Assembly (NCBI GenBank): GCA_034435615.1
Contig: DAOTWZ010000056.1
Span: 1 to 31,361, forward strand
Direction: 5' to 3'
Source: H17-190 sp034435615
GTDB lineage: Bacteria > Chloroflexota > Dehalococcoidia > SM23-28-2 > HRBIN24
Length of the DNA stretch: 31,361 nucleotides
Position numbers and translations under genes: made by a program. The notes under the pieces were generated by a model. That model was given only the letters and a program-made list of their open reading frames with translations. It was not told the origin of the DNA and searched no databases. Of this stretch, positions 16,590 through 24,302 are shown in pieces. Each line of letters begins with the position of its first letter. Positions within the stretch are counted from its first letter, which is position 1.

Positions 16590-17612
16590 TCACTCCACCA
16601 GCCGGACCAGATGGACGTCCACTTCGGGGTTGTAGGCTCCCGTGAGGACGTTCATATCGGTGTGAGCGCGCACGAAGCGCACCTGGACGTTGCAATCGTT
16701 GCCGCCGGTGCAGCGGAAGTCCTCCACGAAGACCAGGGCGAAGGAGACCACCGTCACCTCGCTGCGGCCCAAGAAGTCGGTATCGGCGATGACGGGGATG
16801 AGGGCCACCCGACGGCTGGCCTCGCCGAAGCCGGACCAGGGATTACACTGGGGGCTGCGAAAGCGCCACTCGCCGCCTCCCAGCGACTCGAACACTTCGT
16901 CGAAGCTGTCGCAGGCGGCGCTGGTGTTGTCGAGACGCCACTGCAGGCCCTGGCGAGTCGGCCCCACCATGTTGCCCGGCTCCGTCTGATAGGCCCGGTT
17001 GAGCTCCACGTGGCTGCCGTTCCTGATGTTGTCCCGGTAGCAGGAGGCGCCCGTGGACCGGTCACCGCAGGGCAGGGCCAGAGGGCCGAAGTTGCCCGTA
17101 TCCACGTTCTGAGCGCTGTACTTGATGGTGACGACGTCGCCGTAAGAGAGGCGGGCGGAGTCCTTGAGGCCCCAGGGCAGCACATTGTCCGCCTCCATGG
17201 GCGACCGGAGCGCTCCCTTGGCCCGGGTGCCTATGTCCACGTTGAAGATGCCCAGGACGCGCCCCAGGATAGTGGGGCGTCCCGGATGGGCCACGTGCAC
17301 TCGGACCGCCGTGTCGTCGTCTACCACCTCTATGCCCTCTATCTGGCGTCCGTCCTGAACGGCACCGTTACGCTCCGCATACTCCCTTGCTATGACGATG
17401 GCGCGGTCAGGATGTTGCGGCAGCTCCTGTGTCCCGGCCAGGGCGGCGGCATCGGCTATGTTCTGGAGGTCGCGCCTCTCCCAGAGGAAGACGCCGGCGT
17501 CCAGGGTGAGGGCAAAGAACCCCAGCAGGCCGGTGAGGGCCACCGCCGTCAGCACCAGGACGCTCCCTTCCTCACGGCCGGAGCATCGCCAGAGACGCTG
17601 CAGGGGCTTCAT
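16590..17612 (-). CDS. TadG-like pilus protein (putative Flp pilus-assembly TadE/G-like)
   Basis: This is a 340-residue exported protein. A basic N-terminus is followed by G-S-V-L-V-L-T-A-V-A-L-T and a single helix (about 17-40). The Tad-domain hallmark L-Q-N-I-A-D-A-A-A-L-A-G-T-Q-E-L comes next at about residues 49-64. The rest is extracytoplasmic and contains six or more cysteines (for example C-G-D-R and C-T-G-G-N-D-C), which may form disulfides. It resembles the putative Flp pilus-assembly TadG-like family (PF13400) but lacks the long von Willebrand A domain of full TadG. It is probably a minor pilin-like or anchoring component. It sits between tadE and cpaB in the operon. Confidence 0.85.
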   Translation of the reverse strand: MKPLQRLWRCSGREEGSVLVLTAVALTGLLGFFALTLDAGVFLWERRDLQNIADAAALAGTQELPQHPDRAIVIAREYAERNGAVQDGRQIEGIEVVDDDTAVRVHVAHPGRPTILGRVLGIFNVDIGTRAKGALRSPMEADNVLPWGLKDSARLSYGDVVTIKYSAQNVDTGNFGPLALPCGDRSTGASCYRDNIRNGSHVELNRAYQTEPGNMVGPTRQGLQWRLDNTSAACDSFDEVFESLGGGEWRFRSPQCNPWSGFGEASRRVALIPVIADTDFLGRSEVTVVSFALVFVEDFRCTGGNDCNVQVRFVRAHTDMNVLTGAYNPEVDVHLVRLVE

Positions 17613-17624
17613 CGTCGCTCCACC

Positions 17625-18047
17625 TCACTCCAACCGCATGCTGATGTTGGAGCCACAGTCGAGGCTGACGATCCTGCTGATCCCCGGAGCGAAGAAGTTA
17701 TAGGTGCAGCTCAGCCCCACCTCCAGCCATTCGGCCCGGGAGCCCGGGGAGCTGCTGCCACAGGCTATCTCCACATCGCCGATGGTGGTGCGCACCAGGT
17801 CTCCGGCCAGCTCCAGCACCCTCTCCTTGACCTGCTCCTGGAGGGCAGGATCGCTGCAGACCTCCTGGCCGTAGACAACGCCCTGACGCGCCCCGTCCCG
17901 CACGGCGTTGGTCACCTGGATCTTGGCGCTGAGTCCCAGGCCGAAATCGACGATGCCGAAGAGGATGAGCAGGAGCAGGGGCAGGACGAGGGCCAGCTCC
18001 ACCAGGGCCTGCCCCCGCTCCCCTCCTCTGGCTGCGCTCGCTGGCAT
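17625..18047 (-). CDS. tadE: TadE-like pseudopilin
   Basis: This is a 140-residue TadE-family minor pilin. The N-terminus G-G-E-R-G-Q-A-L-V-E-L-A-L-V-L-P-L has the prepilin peptidase pattern, with likely cleavage after Gly and Glu at +5. A membrane helix follows (about residues 13-37). The remainder is extracytoplasmic, with four cysteines. The ATG at 18047 has GGAGGT six bases upstream. A GTG two codons earlier is too close to that site. It is the second gene of the Tad operon, after flp. Confidence 0.88.
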   Translation of the reverse strand: MPASAARGGERGQALVELALVLPLLLLILFGIVDFGLGLSAKIQVTNAVRDGARQGVVYGQEVCSDPALQEQVKERVLELAGDLVRTTIGDVEIACGSSSPGSRAEWLEVGLSCTYNFFAPGISRIVSLDCGSNISMRLE

Positions 18048-18072
18048 GGCCACACCTCCGCCCCATGGCGGA

Positions 18073-18092
18073 GGCCACGGCTGCCCGTGGCC
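18073..18092 (-). other. Perfect hairpin between flp and tadE
   Basis: GGCCACGG (18073-18080) and CCGTGGCC (18085-18092) form an 8-bp GC-rich stem with a four-base CTGC loop, 39 bases after the flp stop and about 25 bases before tadE. No T-run follows, so it is not a classic terminator. It may stabilise the flp end of the transcript or reduce read-through, giving more pilin than assembly proteins. Confidence 0.6.
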
Positions 18093-18130
18093 GCGGCCAC
18101 CAGGCGAGAGCTGTCCAGCAGCCCCGCGCC

Positions 18131-18346
18131 CTAGCCGCTGGAGCTGCTAGCGTCGCCCGTCAGAGCGTCCCGCACCTGCCCGAAGATGTCGAACAGGGCC
18201 TGCCCTATGGCTATCAGGACGGCAATGACGACTATGGCGATGAGGGCGAGGATGAGGCCGTATTCGGTGAGGGCCTGGCCCTCCTCGTCGTCACGGCCCA
18301 TGAGGGCCAGGACGTGCCGTATAGCGACCGGCAAAAGGCTGAGCAT
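18131..18346 (-). CDS. flp: Flp, type IVb major pilin
   Basis: This 71-residue prepilin is the building block of the Tad/Flp pilus used for adhesion and possibly DNA uptake. A 27-residue leader ends E-E-G, and mature pilin begins Q-A-L-T-E-Y-G-L. The Gly before the cut, Glu at +5 and Tyr at +6 of the Flp motif are all present. A strongly hydrophobic helix follows (about residues 33-55), then D-A-L-T-G-D-A-S-S-S-S-G. The ATG at 18346 has GGAGG seven bases upstream. The frame is open another 32 codons, but these are not pilin-like. It is the first gene of the operon. The prepilin peptidase (TadV/CpaA) is not in the window. Confidence 0.93.
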   Translation of the reverse strand: MLSLLPVAIRHVLALMGRDDEEGQALTEYGLILALIAIVVIAVLIAIGQALFDIFGQVRDALTGDASSSSG

Positions 18347-18353
18347 TGCGAGT

Positions 18354-18373
18354 CCTCCCCCCGGCTGTGCCGG
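18354..18373 (-). promoter_or_regulatory. flp ribosome-binding site with adjacent hairpin
   Basis: On the minus strand the strong site GGGGGGAGG ends at 18354. The perfect stem CCGGC-ACA-GCCGG (18373-18361) ends two bases before it, with its last G's running into the G-tract. The stem could modulate ribosome access or protect the 5' end of the flp message. The rest of the spacer (18374-18519) has an AT-richer patch (18374-18390) and a TCACGTGA palindrome (18493-18500), but no clear promoter. Confidence 0.4.
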
Positions 18374-18519
18374 ATATGTATGATTTGTCGATCCTGTGCT
18401 GTTACCGTGGCGCTGCTCCGTGACGCTGGCCCGTCCTATCACCCCCTATCCCCGTTCTGCTGACGAGACGCGCCCTGGCGGAGACCGTTACGTCACGTGA
18501 AAAAGTGGAGCGGGGCTGG

Positions 18520-20052
18520 CTAGGAGCGGAGGCGACGGTAGGGCACGCCCACCGCCGTCAGGAACATGACGCTCTCGTCCCGAGCGCTGGGCGAGAAAAA
18601 CTCGGTGACCTCGTCATCGTAGAAGGTGAGGCCGGTGGCGCCTCGCCGGAGGGCGTAGGCGGCCAGGTAGACCTTGCCCCCCATGATGCCCGCCTCCATC
18701 TGGGCCGCCCGGTAGCCCCGGTTGCCGAAGCGCTCCAGCACCGGCCCCAGCGGGGACAGAAAGTAGATATCGGCACTGGCATCGGCGCCCAAGGGCTGCT
18801 CCAGGGCCAGGTAGCCCGCCTGCTCCCGGTAATCGCCCTCCCGCAGCAGCTCCAGGGCGCCCTCCCGGTGCCGGTACAGGTAGGCGCCCGGGGGAAGGCC
18901 CTCCACCGCGTTGACGATGAGGTAGATATGCACCAGGCCCGGCCCCCGGTTGCCCAGGCAGTCGGAGGGGATACCGCGGGTGGCCCGCTCCAGGACGGTG
19001 GACAGCTCCTGGAAGGATATGGCCTCCCGGGCGAAGCGGCGGGCGGAGCCGCGGCGCAGCACTACCTGCTCCAGGGGATCGGACGGGGGATCCGAGAGGG
19101 GCTGCAGGGGGAAGAGGCGGCCGCCCGGCGCCGGCAGGGGTAAGGGTGGCGGCCCGCCCCGCCATGCCGCTACCTCCTCAGCGCTGGCCAGGGAGGAGGC
19201 CTTGTGTATGGCCCGCAGTTCCGGGTAGTCCACCTCATGGCGGGAGAGGGGTACGGTCTCCAGGTGGAGCGGCGTCAGGGGTGGGGACTGGCCGGGGAGG
19301 CGCCGGGCGGTCCTGCCCAGCGCCAGCAAGGCCAGGGGCGCCTCCTTCTGGCGGTCCAGGCCCAGCAGTTCGCTCACCACGTCGTCCACGAAGCCGAGGA
19401 CGAGGCGGTGGGGCAGCCGGTGGGCCGAGGCCAGGGCCAGGAGGTTGGCCAGTATGGTGCCGCTGTCCCAGAAGCAGTGGCGGTAGGTGCGGGCGCGATA
19501 CTTCCAGGCATTGCGCCAGAAGGTGCTCGCCGAGACCAGCGTCAGGGGAGCGCTGGCCACGGCCGGCTCGCCGCCCGCCGCCTCCGCTAGCGAGGGGCGA
19601 TAGTCGCCCCGGCGCAAGCGGCGGAGAGCGAAGTCGTGGGGACCGAAGTGGTAGACGCCGGCCTCCAGGCCAGGAAGGTCGCCGCAGACCAGGTAGAGGT
19701 CTATGTGATAGAGGGCGCCGGTGCAGGCGGCGGCGCGGAAGTATATCTCGCCGCCGGGATAGCGCAGGCGCTTGGTGATGCCGGCGGAGAAGTAGAGGAG
19801 GCTGGCCAGGGTGGTGAGGTCTGGCACCCGCTCCTCCTCTGGCACCTCTGGCACGGCGATAGCATCCAGGGCGGCCACGCCGGCGGAGGGCAGCTCACGA
19901 GGGAGCGGCAGCGGCTCCAGGTCCCGGTAGACCTTGAAGGGCAGGGGCTCGTTGGCCCAGTCCAGGCGGTGGGGGTCGTTGCGGACGCTCCAGAAGGAAT
20001 GCTTGGTGGCGTTGTGGTACTGCCAGGCCTGGGCGATGTCCCGGTTGCTCAT
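18520..20052 (-). CDS. SagB/ThcOx-family dehydrogenase with two nitroreductase domains
   Basis: This is a 510-residue FMN-type oxidoreductase with tandem nitroreductase-fold domains. Domain 1 (about 75-275) contains L-A-S-L-L-Y-F-S-A-G-I-T-K-R, G-A-L-Y-H-I-D-L-Y-L and the W-K-Y-R-A-R-T-Y-R-H-C-F-W-D-S-G-T block. Domain 2 (about 325-508) contains R-R-G-S-A-R-R-F, G-A-Y-L-Y-R and G-I-M-G-G-K-V-Y-L-A-A. SagB proteins oxidise azolines in RiPP pathways, but no YcaO cyclodehydratase, precursor peptide or transporter is present here, so the substrate is open. The start ATG overlaps the stop of the DUF255 gene (ATGA), showing a tight operon. Similar stand-alone tandem SagB-like proteins occur widely, and their role is poorly known. 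Confidence 0.88.
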   Translation of the reverse strand: MSNRDIAQAWQYHNATKHSFWSVRNDPHRLDWANEPLPFKVYRDLEPLPLPRELPSAGVAALDAIAVPEVPEEERVPDLTTLASLLYFSAGITKRLRYPGGEIYFRAAACTGALYHIDLYLVCGDLPGLEAGVYHFGPHDFALRRLRRGDYRPSLAEAAGGEPAVASAPLTLVSASTFWRNAWKYRARTYRHCFWDSGTILANLLALASAHRLPHRLVLGFVDDVVSELLGLDRQKEAPLALLALGRTARRLPGQSPPLTPLHLETVPLSRHEVDYPELRAIHKASSLASAEEVAAWRGGPPPLPLPAPGGRLFPLQPLSDPPSDPLEQVVLRRGSARRFAREAISFQELSTVLERATRGIPSDCLGNRGPGLVHIYLIVNAVEGLPPGAYLYRHREGALELLREGDYREQAGYLALEQPLGADASADIYFLSPLGPVLERFGNRGYRAAQMEAGIMGGKVYLAAYALRRGATGLTFYDDEVTEFFSPSARDESVMFLTAVGVPYRRLRS

Positions 20053-22103
20053 GGCTCCGGGGTGGAGAGCTGCGCCTCCAGTTCTTCCGGCGAGGTGACG
20101 GGTTGCCGGCAGGCGTAGTTCTGGCAGACGTAGGCGGTGGGCCGCCCCTGCAGCATCGTCCGGTCCTGGAGGAGGGCGAAATCCTCCACAGGCCCCTGGT
20201 CCGGCGGGAGGCCGGCCACCACCTTGTTGGGCAGGTATCGACGATAGACCACCGCCAGCAGAGCGTCCGTGGCCGGGTCGTCCCGCTGGCCGACGATGGC
20301 GATCTCCCGCGGCGAAGAGAGGTAGAAGTCCAGGGCGCAGAGCCAGTTGGCCATAGCCGAAGGGGCGCGCAGCATCAGGTCGCGCACCCCCCGCAGCGCC
20401 CTCTGGGCGACGTCGGTGTAGCGGGAATCGCCGCTGAGGGCGCCCAGGCGCAGGAGGGCGGCCACGGCGGCAGAGTTGCCGCTGGGGGTGGCGTTGTCGA
20501 AGAGCTCACGCGGGCGCACCACCAGCGCCTCGTGATCGTGGCCGGTGTCGTAGAAGACGCTCTCGGCATCGTCCCAGAAGAGGGAGAGCATGTCCGTGGC
20601 CAGGCGGGCGGCCTCCCGCAGCCAGACGGTGTCGAAGGTGGCCTCGTGGAGGGCCAGCAGGCCACCGATGAGGCAGGCATAGTCGTCCAGGTAGCCGGGG
20701 ACTCTGGTCTGACCGTCCTTGTAGCTGTGCATCAGCCGGCCGCCGTCCTGCGCCCGCTCCAGGAGGAAGCGGGCGCAGGCCTCGGCCGCCTCCCGGTAAT
20801 CGGGACGGGACAGAACGCAGGCCGCCTCCGCCAGGGCCTCCAGGGCCAGGCCGTTCCAGTTGGTCAGCACCTTCTCGTCGCGACCCGGGGGCACCCGCCG
20901 CTGTCGGATGGCCAGGAGGCGACGACGCCCCTCGGCCAGCAGCTCCTCCAGCCGCTCCACGGCGATGCCCAGCTCCTCCGCCACCGCTCGGGCCGATCGG
21001 GGAACGTGGAGGACGTTGCGCCCCTCGAAGTTGCCCTGCTCGGTGACCCCGTAGTAGCGGCAGAAGGCCTGGCCCAGCTCGTCGCCCAGGGCCTCCATGA
21101 TCTCGCTCCTGTCCCAGACATAGAACTTACCCTCCACCCCCTCGGAGTCGGCGTCCTGGGCGGAATAGAAACCACCCTCGGGCGAGCGCATCTCCCTCAG
21201 CAGGTATTCTGCGGTCTCCTCGACGACGCGCCGGTGGAGGAGACGACCGGTGGCCTGGTAGGCGTGGAGGTAGAGTCGGACCAGCAGGGCGTTGTCGTAG
21301 AGCATCTTCTCGAAGTGAGGGACCAGCCAGACGCGGTCGGTGGAGTAGCGATGGAAGCCACCGCCCAGGTGGTCATAGATGCCGCCGCGGGCCATCGCCT
21401 CCAGCGTCGTCTCCACCAGGGCCAGCGCCTCGCCGATGCCGGTCCGGTGCCAGTAGCGGAGCAGGAACTCCCAGACGAAGGGCTGGGGGAACTTGGGCTG
21501 CGGCCCGAAGCCCCCGAACTCGGGGTCAGCCCGGGAGCGGAAGTCCAGGAAGGCCTGGTGCAGCAGCTCCGTCGTCAGGGGCTCCGGGGCGGAGCGGACG
21601 GTCGTAACCCGCCGCAACTGGGCCACCAGTTGCTGCGCCTGCCGGACGATATCGCCCCGCCGGTTGCGGTAAGCATCGGCGATGGCCAGCAGGACGCGGG
21701 GGAAGGCGGGGAGGCCGTGGCGGTCCTCCGGCGGGAAGTAGGTGCCGCCGAAGAAGGGCTCACCGTCCGGGGTGAGGAAGACGGTGAGAGGCCAGCCACC
21801 GCTGCCGGTCATGGCCTGGACGGCCTGCATGTAGATGACGTCGACGTCCGGCCTCTCCTCCCGGTCTACCTTGATGTTGACGAAGTTCTCGTTCATGATG
21901 CGGGCGATCTCCGGGTCCTCAAAGCACTCCCGCTCCATGACGTGGCACCAGTGGCAGGCAGAGTAGCCGATGCTCAGGAGGATGGGCTTGTCCTCTTCCC
22001 TGGCCCGGCGGAAGGCCTCCTCTCCCCAGGGGTACCAGTCCACCGGGTTGTGGGCGTGCTGCAGGAGGTAGGGACTGGTCTCGTTGATCAGTCGGTTAGG
22101 CAT
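20049..22103 (-). CDS. DUF255 thioredoxin-fold protein (YyaL/SPATA20-like)
   Basis: This 684-residue protein begins M-P-N-R-L-I-N-E-T-S-P-Y-L-L-Q-H-A, the family's conserved N-terminus. That fixes the ATG at 22103 rather than the GTG at 22139. The N-terminal thioredoxin-like domain (about 1-165) holds Y-S-A-C50-H-W-C53-H-V-M, followed by the D-R-E-E-R-P-D-V-D segment. A long alpha/alpha toroid similar to glycosidases or N-acyl-glucosamine 2-epimerase fills residues about 190-600. A last region has a C-x4-C pair near Y-V-C-Q-N-Y-A-C. The biochemical role is not established. It is upstream of and coupled to the SagB-like gene, suggesting they act in one redox process. No ribosome site is visible at the chosen start. 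Confidence 0.9.
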   Translation of the reverse strand: MPNRLINETSPYLLQHAHNPVDWYPWGEEAFRRAREEDKPILLSIGYSACHWCHVMERECFEDPEIARIMNENFVNIKVDREERPDVDVIYMQAVQAMTGSGGWPLTVFLTPDGEPFFGGTYFPPEDRHGLPAFPRVLLAIADAYRNRRGDIVRQAQQLVAQLRRVTTVRSAPEPLTTELLHQAFLDFRSRADPEFGGFGPQPKFPQPFVWEFLLRYWHRTGIGEALALVETTLEAMARGGIYDHLGGGFHRYSTDRVWLVPHFEKMLYDNALLVRLYLHAYQATGRLLHRRVVEETAEYLLREMRSPEGGFYSAQDADSEGVEGKFYVWDRSEIMEALGDELGQAFCRYYGVTEQGNFEGRNVLHVPRSARAVAEELGIAVERLEELLAEGRRRLLAIRQRRVPPGRDEKVLTNWNGLALEALAEAACVLSRPDYREAAEACARFLLERAQDGGRLMHSYKDGQTRVPGYLDDYACLIGGLLALHEATFDTVWLREAARLATDMLSLFWDDAESVFYDTGHDHEALVVRPRELFDNATPSGNSAAVAALLRLGALSGDSRYTDVAQRALRGVRDLMLRAPSAMANWLCALDFYLSSPREIAIVGQRDDPATDALLAVVYRRYLPNKVVAGLPPDQGPVEDFALLQDRTMLQGRPTAYVCQNYACRQPVTSPEELEAQLSTPEP

Positions 22104-22231
22104 GGCATAGCCGGCTGCTGGCGCCAGCCAGACCGGCACCTCCCCTCTCGGGCGCTAGGGGGACGACTACGCGCCTCCAGGGGAGGCGCGGGCGAGGCCG
22201 GGGGCTGGCTGCCACGGCGCCGTCCCTCTCC

Positions 22232-22501
22232 TTACTGTGACGGCACTCCACTGGCCCCCGCCTCCCCGGCCGAGGGCAGGTTGAGGAACTCCTTCATCAG
22301 CTCTCTGAGCTGCTGACGATGGCCAGGGTAGCCCAGGTTGAGGCCGTAGTGGGCGATGATACGGCGGGACATCTCCTGCCACTCCGCCCAGCATTCGGCG
22401 CAGATGGAGGCCTGTATCTCCAGCCCCAGTCGGCCCCCCACCGGGGGCCCCTGGAGGGCCTCCTTGCTGCCGCCACAGCGGACGCAGGCTACCTTCGCCA
22501 T
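22232..22501 (-). CDS. Fe(2+)-trafficking (YggX)-like protein with two CxxC pairs
   Basis: This is an 89-residue protein. Its second half, E-C-W-A-E-W-Q-E-M-S-R-R-I-I followed by N-L-G-Y-P-G-H-R-Q-Q-L, matches the W-A-x-W-Q ... L-N ... H-R-x-x-L layout of YggX/Fe(2+)-trafficking proteins (PF04362), which protect iron-sulfur clusters from oxidation. Unlike E. coli YggX, it has four cysteines, C6-V-R-C9 and C34-A-E-C37, spaced like a zinc ribbon or rubredoxin knuckle pair. Metal binding is therefore likely. The ATG at 22501 has GAGG upstream and its own promoter (22546-22574). The DUF255 gene begins 128 bases downstream and could be in the same transcript. Confidence 0.75.
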   Translation of the reverse strand: MAKVACVRCGGSKEALQGPPVGGRLGLEIQASICAECWAEWQEMSRRIIAHYGLNLGYPGHRQQLRELMKEFLNLPSAGEAGASGVPSQ

Positions 22502-22545
22502 CGTTGGCCTCAGGGACCAAAAAGCAACTCCCAGCTTTCTAAAAC

Positions 22546-22574
22546 CTTATCACGCAGCGACCCCGGTCTGTCAA
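22546..22574 (-). promoter_or_regulatory. Sigma-70-type promoter of the YggX-like gene
   Basis: On the minus strand TTGACA (22574-22569) is followed after 17 bp by GATAAG (22551-22546); TAAGGT at 19 bp is an alternative -10. The predicted start is near 22540, about 38 bases before the ATG. Confidence 0.6.
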
Positions 22575-22605
22575 CTCGAGGCGGGGAAAGACGAGGAGCC
22601 CGCCG

Positions 22606-22630
22606 CGGCCCCCGCTACATGCCGGGGCCG
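22606..22630 (-). terminator. Possible hairpin terminator after tal
   Basis: CGGCCCC (22606-22612) and GGGGCCG (22624-22630) form a 7-bp GC stem with an 11-base loop, about 50 bases after the tal stop and before the YggX promoter. No T-run follows on the minus strand, so termination is uncertain. Confidence 0.3.
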
Positions 22631-22682
22631 TCAGAAAAGTCCGGCCGATGGGCGCTCTGTGGGCGTCTGGCAGGGTCGGGGG

Positions 22683-23813
22683 CTACGTCGCCGCCAGGAG
22701 GCGAGCCCGCTTCTCGGCCAGGGAGGCCAGGGTGCGGCGGTAGGACTCGGCGAAGAGCTCCACCCCCTGTCGCTCCAGCTCCTGCGCCACCGCCTCCATG
22801 TCGATCCCCAGCCGGGCGAGACGGGCTATGATCTCCTTCGCCTCTTCCAGGCCCGCGGTCAGCGTGGGAGCGACGCGGCCGTGGTCACGAAAGGCGTCCA
22901 GGGTGACCTGGGGGACGGTGTTCACCGTATCGGGGCCGATGAGCTCCTCCACGTATTTGACGTCCGAATAGCGGGGGTCTTTGGTGCTGGTGCTGGCCCA
23001 GAGGAGGCGCTGCGGCCGGGCGCCTCTGGCTGCCAGCGCCCGGAAGCGCTCACCTGCGTAGAGGGCCTGGAAACGCTCGTAGGCCAGCTTGGCGTTGGCC
23101 ACCGCCGCCCGCCCCAGGAGGGAGGCCGCCTCCTCGGCGGCCGGCCCCGCCTCAAGGGCCCGCTCCTCCAGCAGACGGTCCACCAGCGTGTCCACCCGAC
23201 TGACGAAGAAGCTGGCCACGGAGGCTATTCCATCCAGGGGTTGCCCCTGGCGGGCCCGCTCCTCCAGCGCCCTGATGTAGGCCTCCACTACCTCCTCGTA
23301 ACGGCGGACGCTGAAGAGGAGGGTCACGTTGATGTTCATTCCCTCCATCAGGCAGCGCTGGATGGCGGGAAGGCCCTGACGAGTGCCCGGAATCTTGACC
23401 ATGACGTTGGGGCGGTCAAGGAGACGCCAGAGGCGGCGGACGGCCTCTACGGTGGCCTCGGCATCATAAGCCAGCTCCGGGGAGACCTCCAGGGAGACAT
23501 AGCCGTCCCGGCCCGCCGTGGCCTCGTAGACGGGGCGCAGGACATCGGCCGCCTGACGGATATCCTCCGTCACCAGAGCCTCGTAGCTCTCCTCCACACC
23601 GTAGCCCTGGGCGGCCAGGGCGAGGATCTGCTCGTCGTACTCTCCTCCCTCGCCGATGGCCTTGTCGAAGATGGTGGGGTTGGAGGTGACGCCGACGATG
23701 CCGTCCTCCCGCACCATGCGGGCCAGCTCGCCGGAGCGCAGGAGGCCGCGGTGGATGTTGTCGTACCAGAGGCTCTGGCCCAGTCGGCCCAGCTCTCGCA
23801 GGGGGCTGCTCAT
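22683..23813 (-). CDS. tal: Transaldolase
   Basis: Transaldolase moves a dihydroxyacetone unit between sugar phosphates in the non-oxidative pentose phosphate pathway (cytoplasm). The 376-residue length fits the longer bacterial type found in Actinobacteria and cyanobacteria. G-V-T-S-N-P-T-I-F is at residues 41-49, the Schiff-base lysine is K140 in V-M-V-K-I-P-G-T, and N-V-T-L-L-F-S and S-F-F-V-S-R-V-D-T follow, all as expected. The ATG at 23813 overlaps the rpiB stop (ATGA). The frame is open much further upstream, but that part is antisense-like sequence within rpiB. It forms a two-gene operon with rpiB. Confidence 0.95.
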   Translation of the reverse strand: MSSPLRELGRLGQSLWYDNIHRGLLRSGELARMVREDGIVGVTSNPTIFDKAIGEGGEYDEQILALAAQGYGVEESYEALVTEDIRQAADVLRPVYEATAGRDGYVSLEVSPELAYDAEATVEAVRRLWRLLDRPNVMVKIPGTRQGLPAIQRCLMEGMNINVTLLFSVRRYEEVVEAYIRALEERARQGQPLDGIASVASFFVSRVDTLVDRLLEERALEAGPAAEEAASLLGRAAVANAKLAYERFQALYAGERFRALAARGARPQRLLWASTSTKDPRYSDVKYVEELIGPDTVNTVPQVTLDAFRDHGRVAPTLTAGLEEAKEIIARLARLGIDMEAVAQELERQGVELFAESYRRTLASLAEKRARLLAAT

Positions 23814-24280
23814 GCCTTCGCCTCGCTTTCCACGGGGAGTCCCTCCTCCAGCGCTCTGACCTTGGCCAGGCGCCGCCGGTGGCGCTCTTCGCCGCTGAAG
23901 GAGGCGGAGAGGAAGGCCTTTATGACCTCCTGGGCCAGCACGGGGCCGATGACCCGGGCGCCCAGACAGAGGACGTTCATATCGGTGTGCTCCACACCCT
24001 GACGGGCGGAGTAGGGGTCGTGACAGAGGGCAGCCCGCACGCCCTTCACCTTGTTGGCAGCTATGCAGGCGCCCACACCGCTGCCGCAGATGACGATGCC
24101 ACGCTCCGCCTGGCCATCCCGCACCGCCTCGCCTACGGCCCGCGCGTAGTCGGGGTAGTCGACGGGCGCCGTGGAGTGGGTGCCCAGGTCCAGCACCTCG
24201 TGGCCCTCCCGGCGGAGCCACTCGGCCACCATCTCCTTGAGGGGGTAGCCGGCGTGGTCAGCAGCCAGCGCTATGCGCAT
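23810..24280 (-). CDS. rpiB: Ribose-5-phosphate isomerase B
   Basis: RpiB interconverts ribose 5-phosphate and ribulose 5-phosphate. The 156-residue protein has A-A-D-H9-A-G, the catalytic Cys65 in G-I-V-I-C-G-S-G-V-G, N-K-V-K-G-V-R-A and the E-H-T-D-M-N-V-L-C-L-G segment. The ATG at 24280 has GGGAGGAG upstream. It is the first gene of the rpiB-tal operon, with the promoter presumably in the 103-bp spacer 24281-24383. That spacer holds an inverted repeat but no clear hexamer pair. Confidence 0.95.
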   Translation of the reverse strand: MRIALAADHAGYPLKEMVAEWLRREGHEVLDLGTHSTAPVDYPDYARAVGEAVRDGQAERGIVICGSGVGACIAANKVKGVRAALCHDPYSARQGVEHTDMNVLCLGARVIGPVLAQEVIKAFLSASFSGEERHRRRLAKVRALEEGLPVESEAKA

Positions 24281-24302
24281 CCCTGACGCTCCTCCCGAGG
24301 CG

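Noticed and set aside
16611..18134. A 507-codon open frame on the plus strand
   Set aside because: It is antisense to tadG-like and tadE, with no family features and no ribosome site.
18493..18500. TCACGTGA palindrome as a defined operator
   Set aside because: An eight-base palindrome alone, with no second copy or promoter in register, is too weak to call.
18520..22103. A thiazole/oxazole-modified peptide (RiPP) cluster based on the SagB-like gene
   Set aside because: No YcaO protein, precursor peptide, protease or exporter is encoded nearby. Tandem SagB-like dehydrogenases also occur without them.
20103..22316. A 737-codon open frame on the plus strand
   Set aside because: It lies antisense to the DUF255 gene, is rich in Gly/Val/Gln/His with no family motif, and is a product of high GC and codon bias.
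22683..24221. An extended 512-residue transaldolase
   Set aside because: The added N-terminus overlaps rpiB in another frame and is Gly/Arg/Pro-rich. The ATG at 23813 with an ATGA overlap is the natural start.
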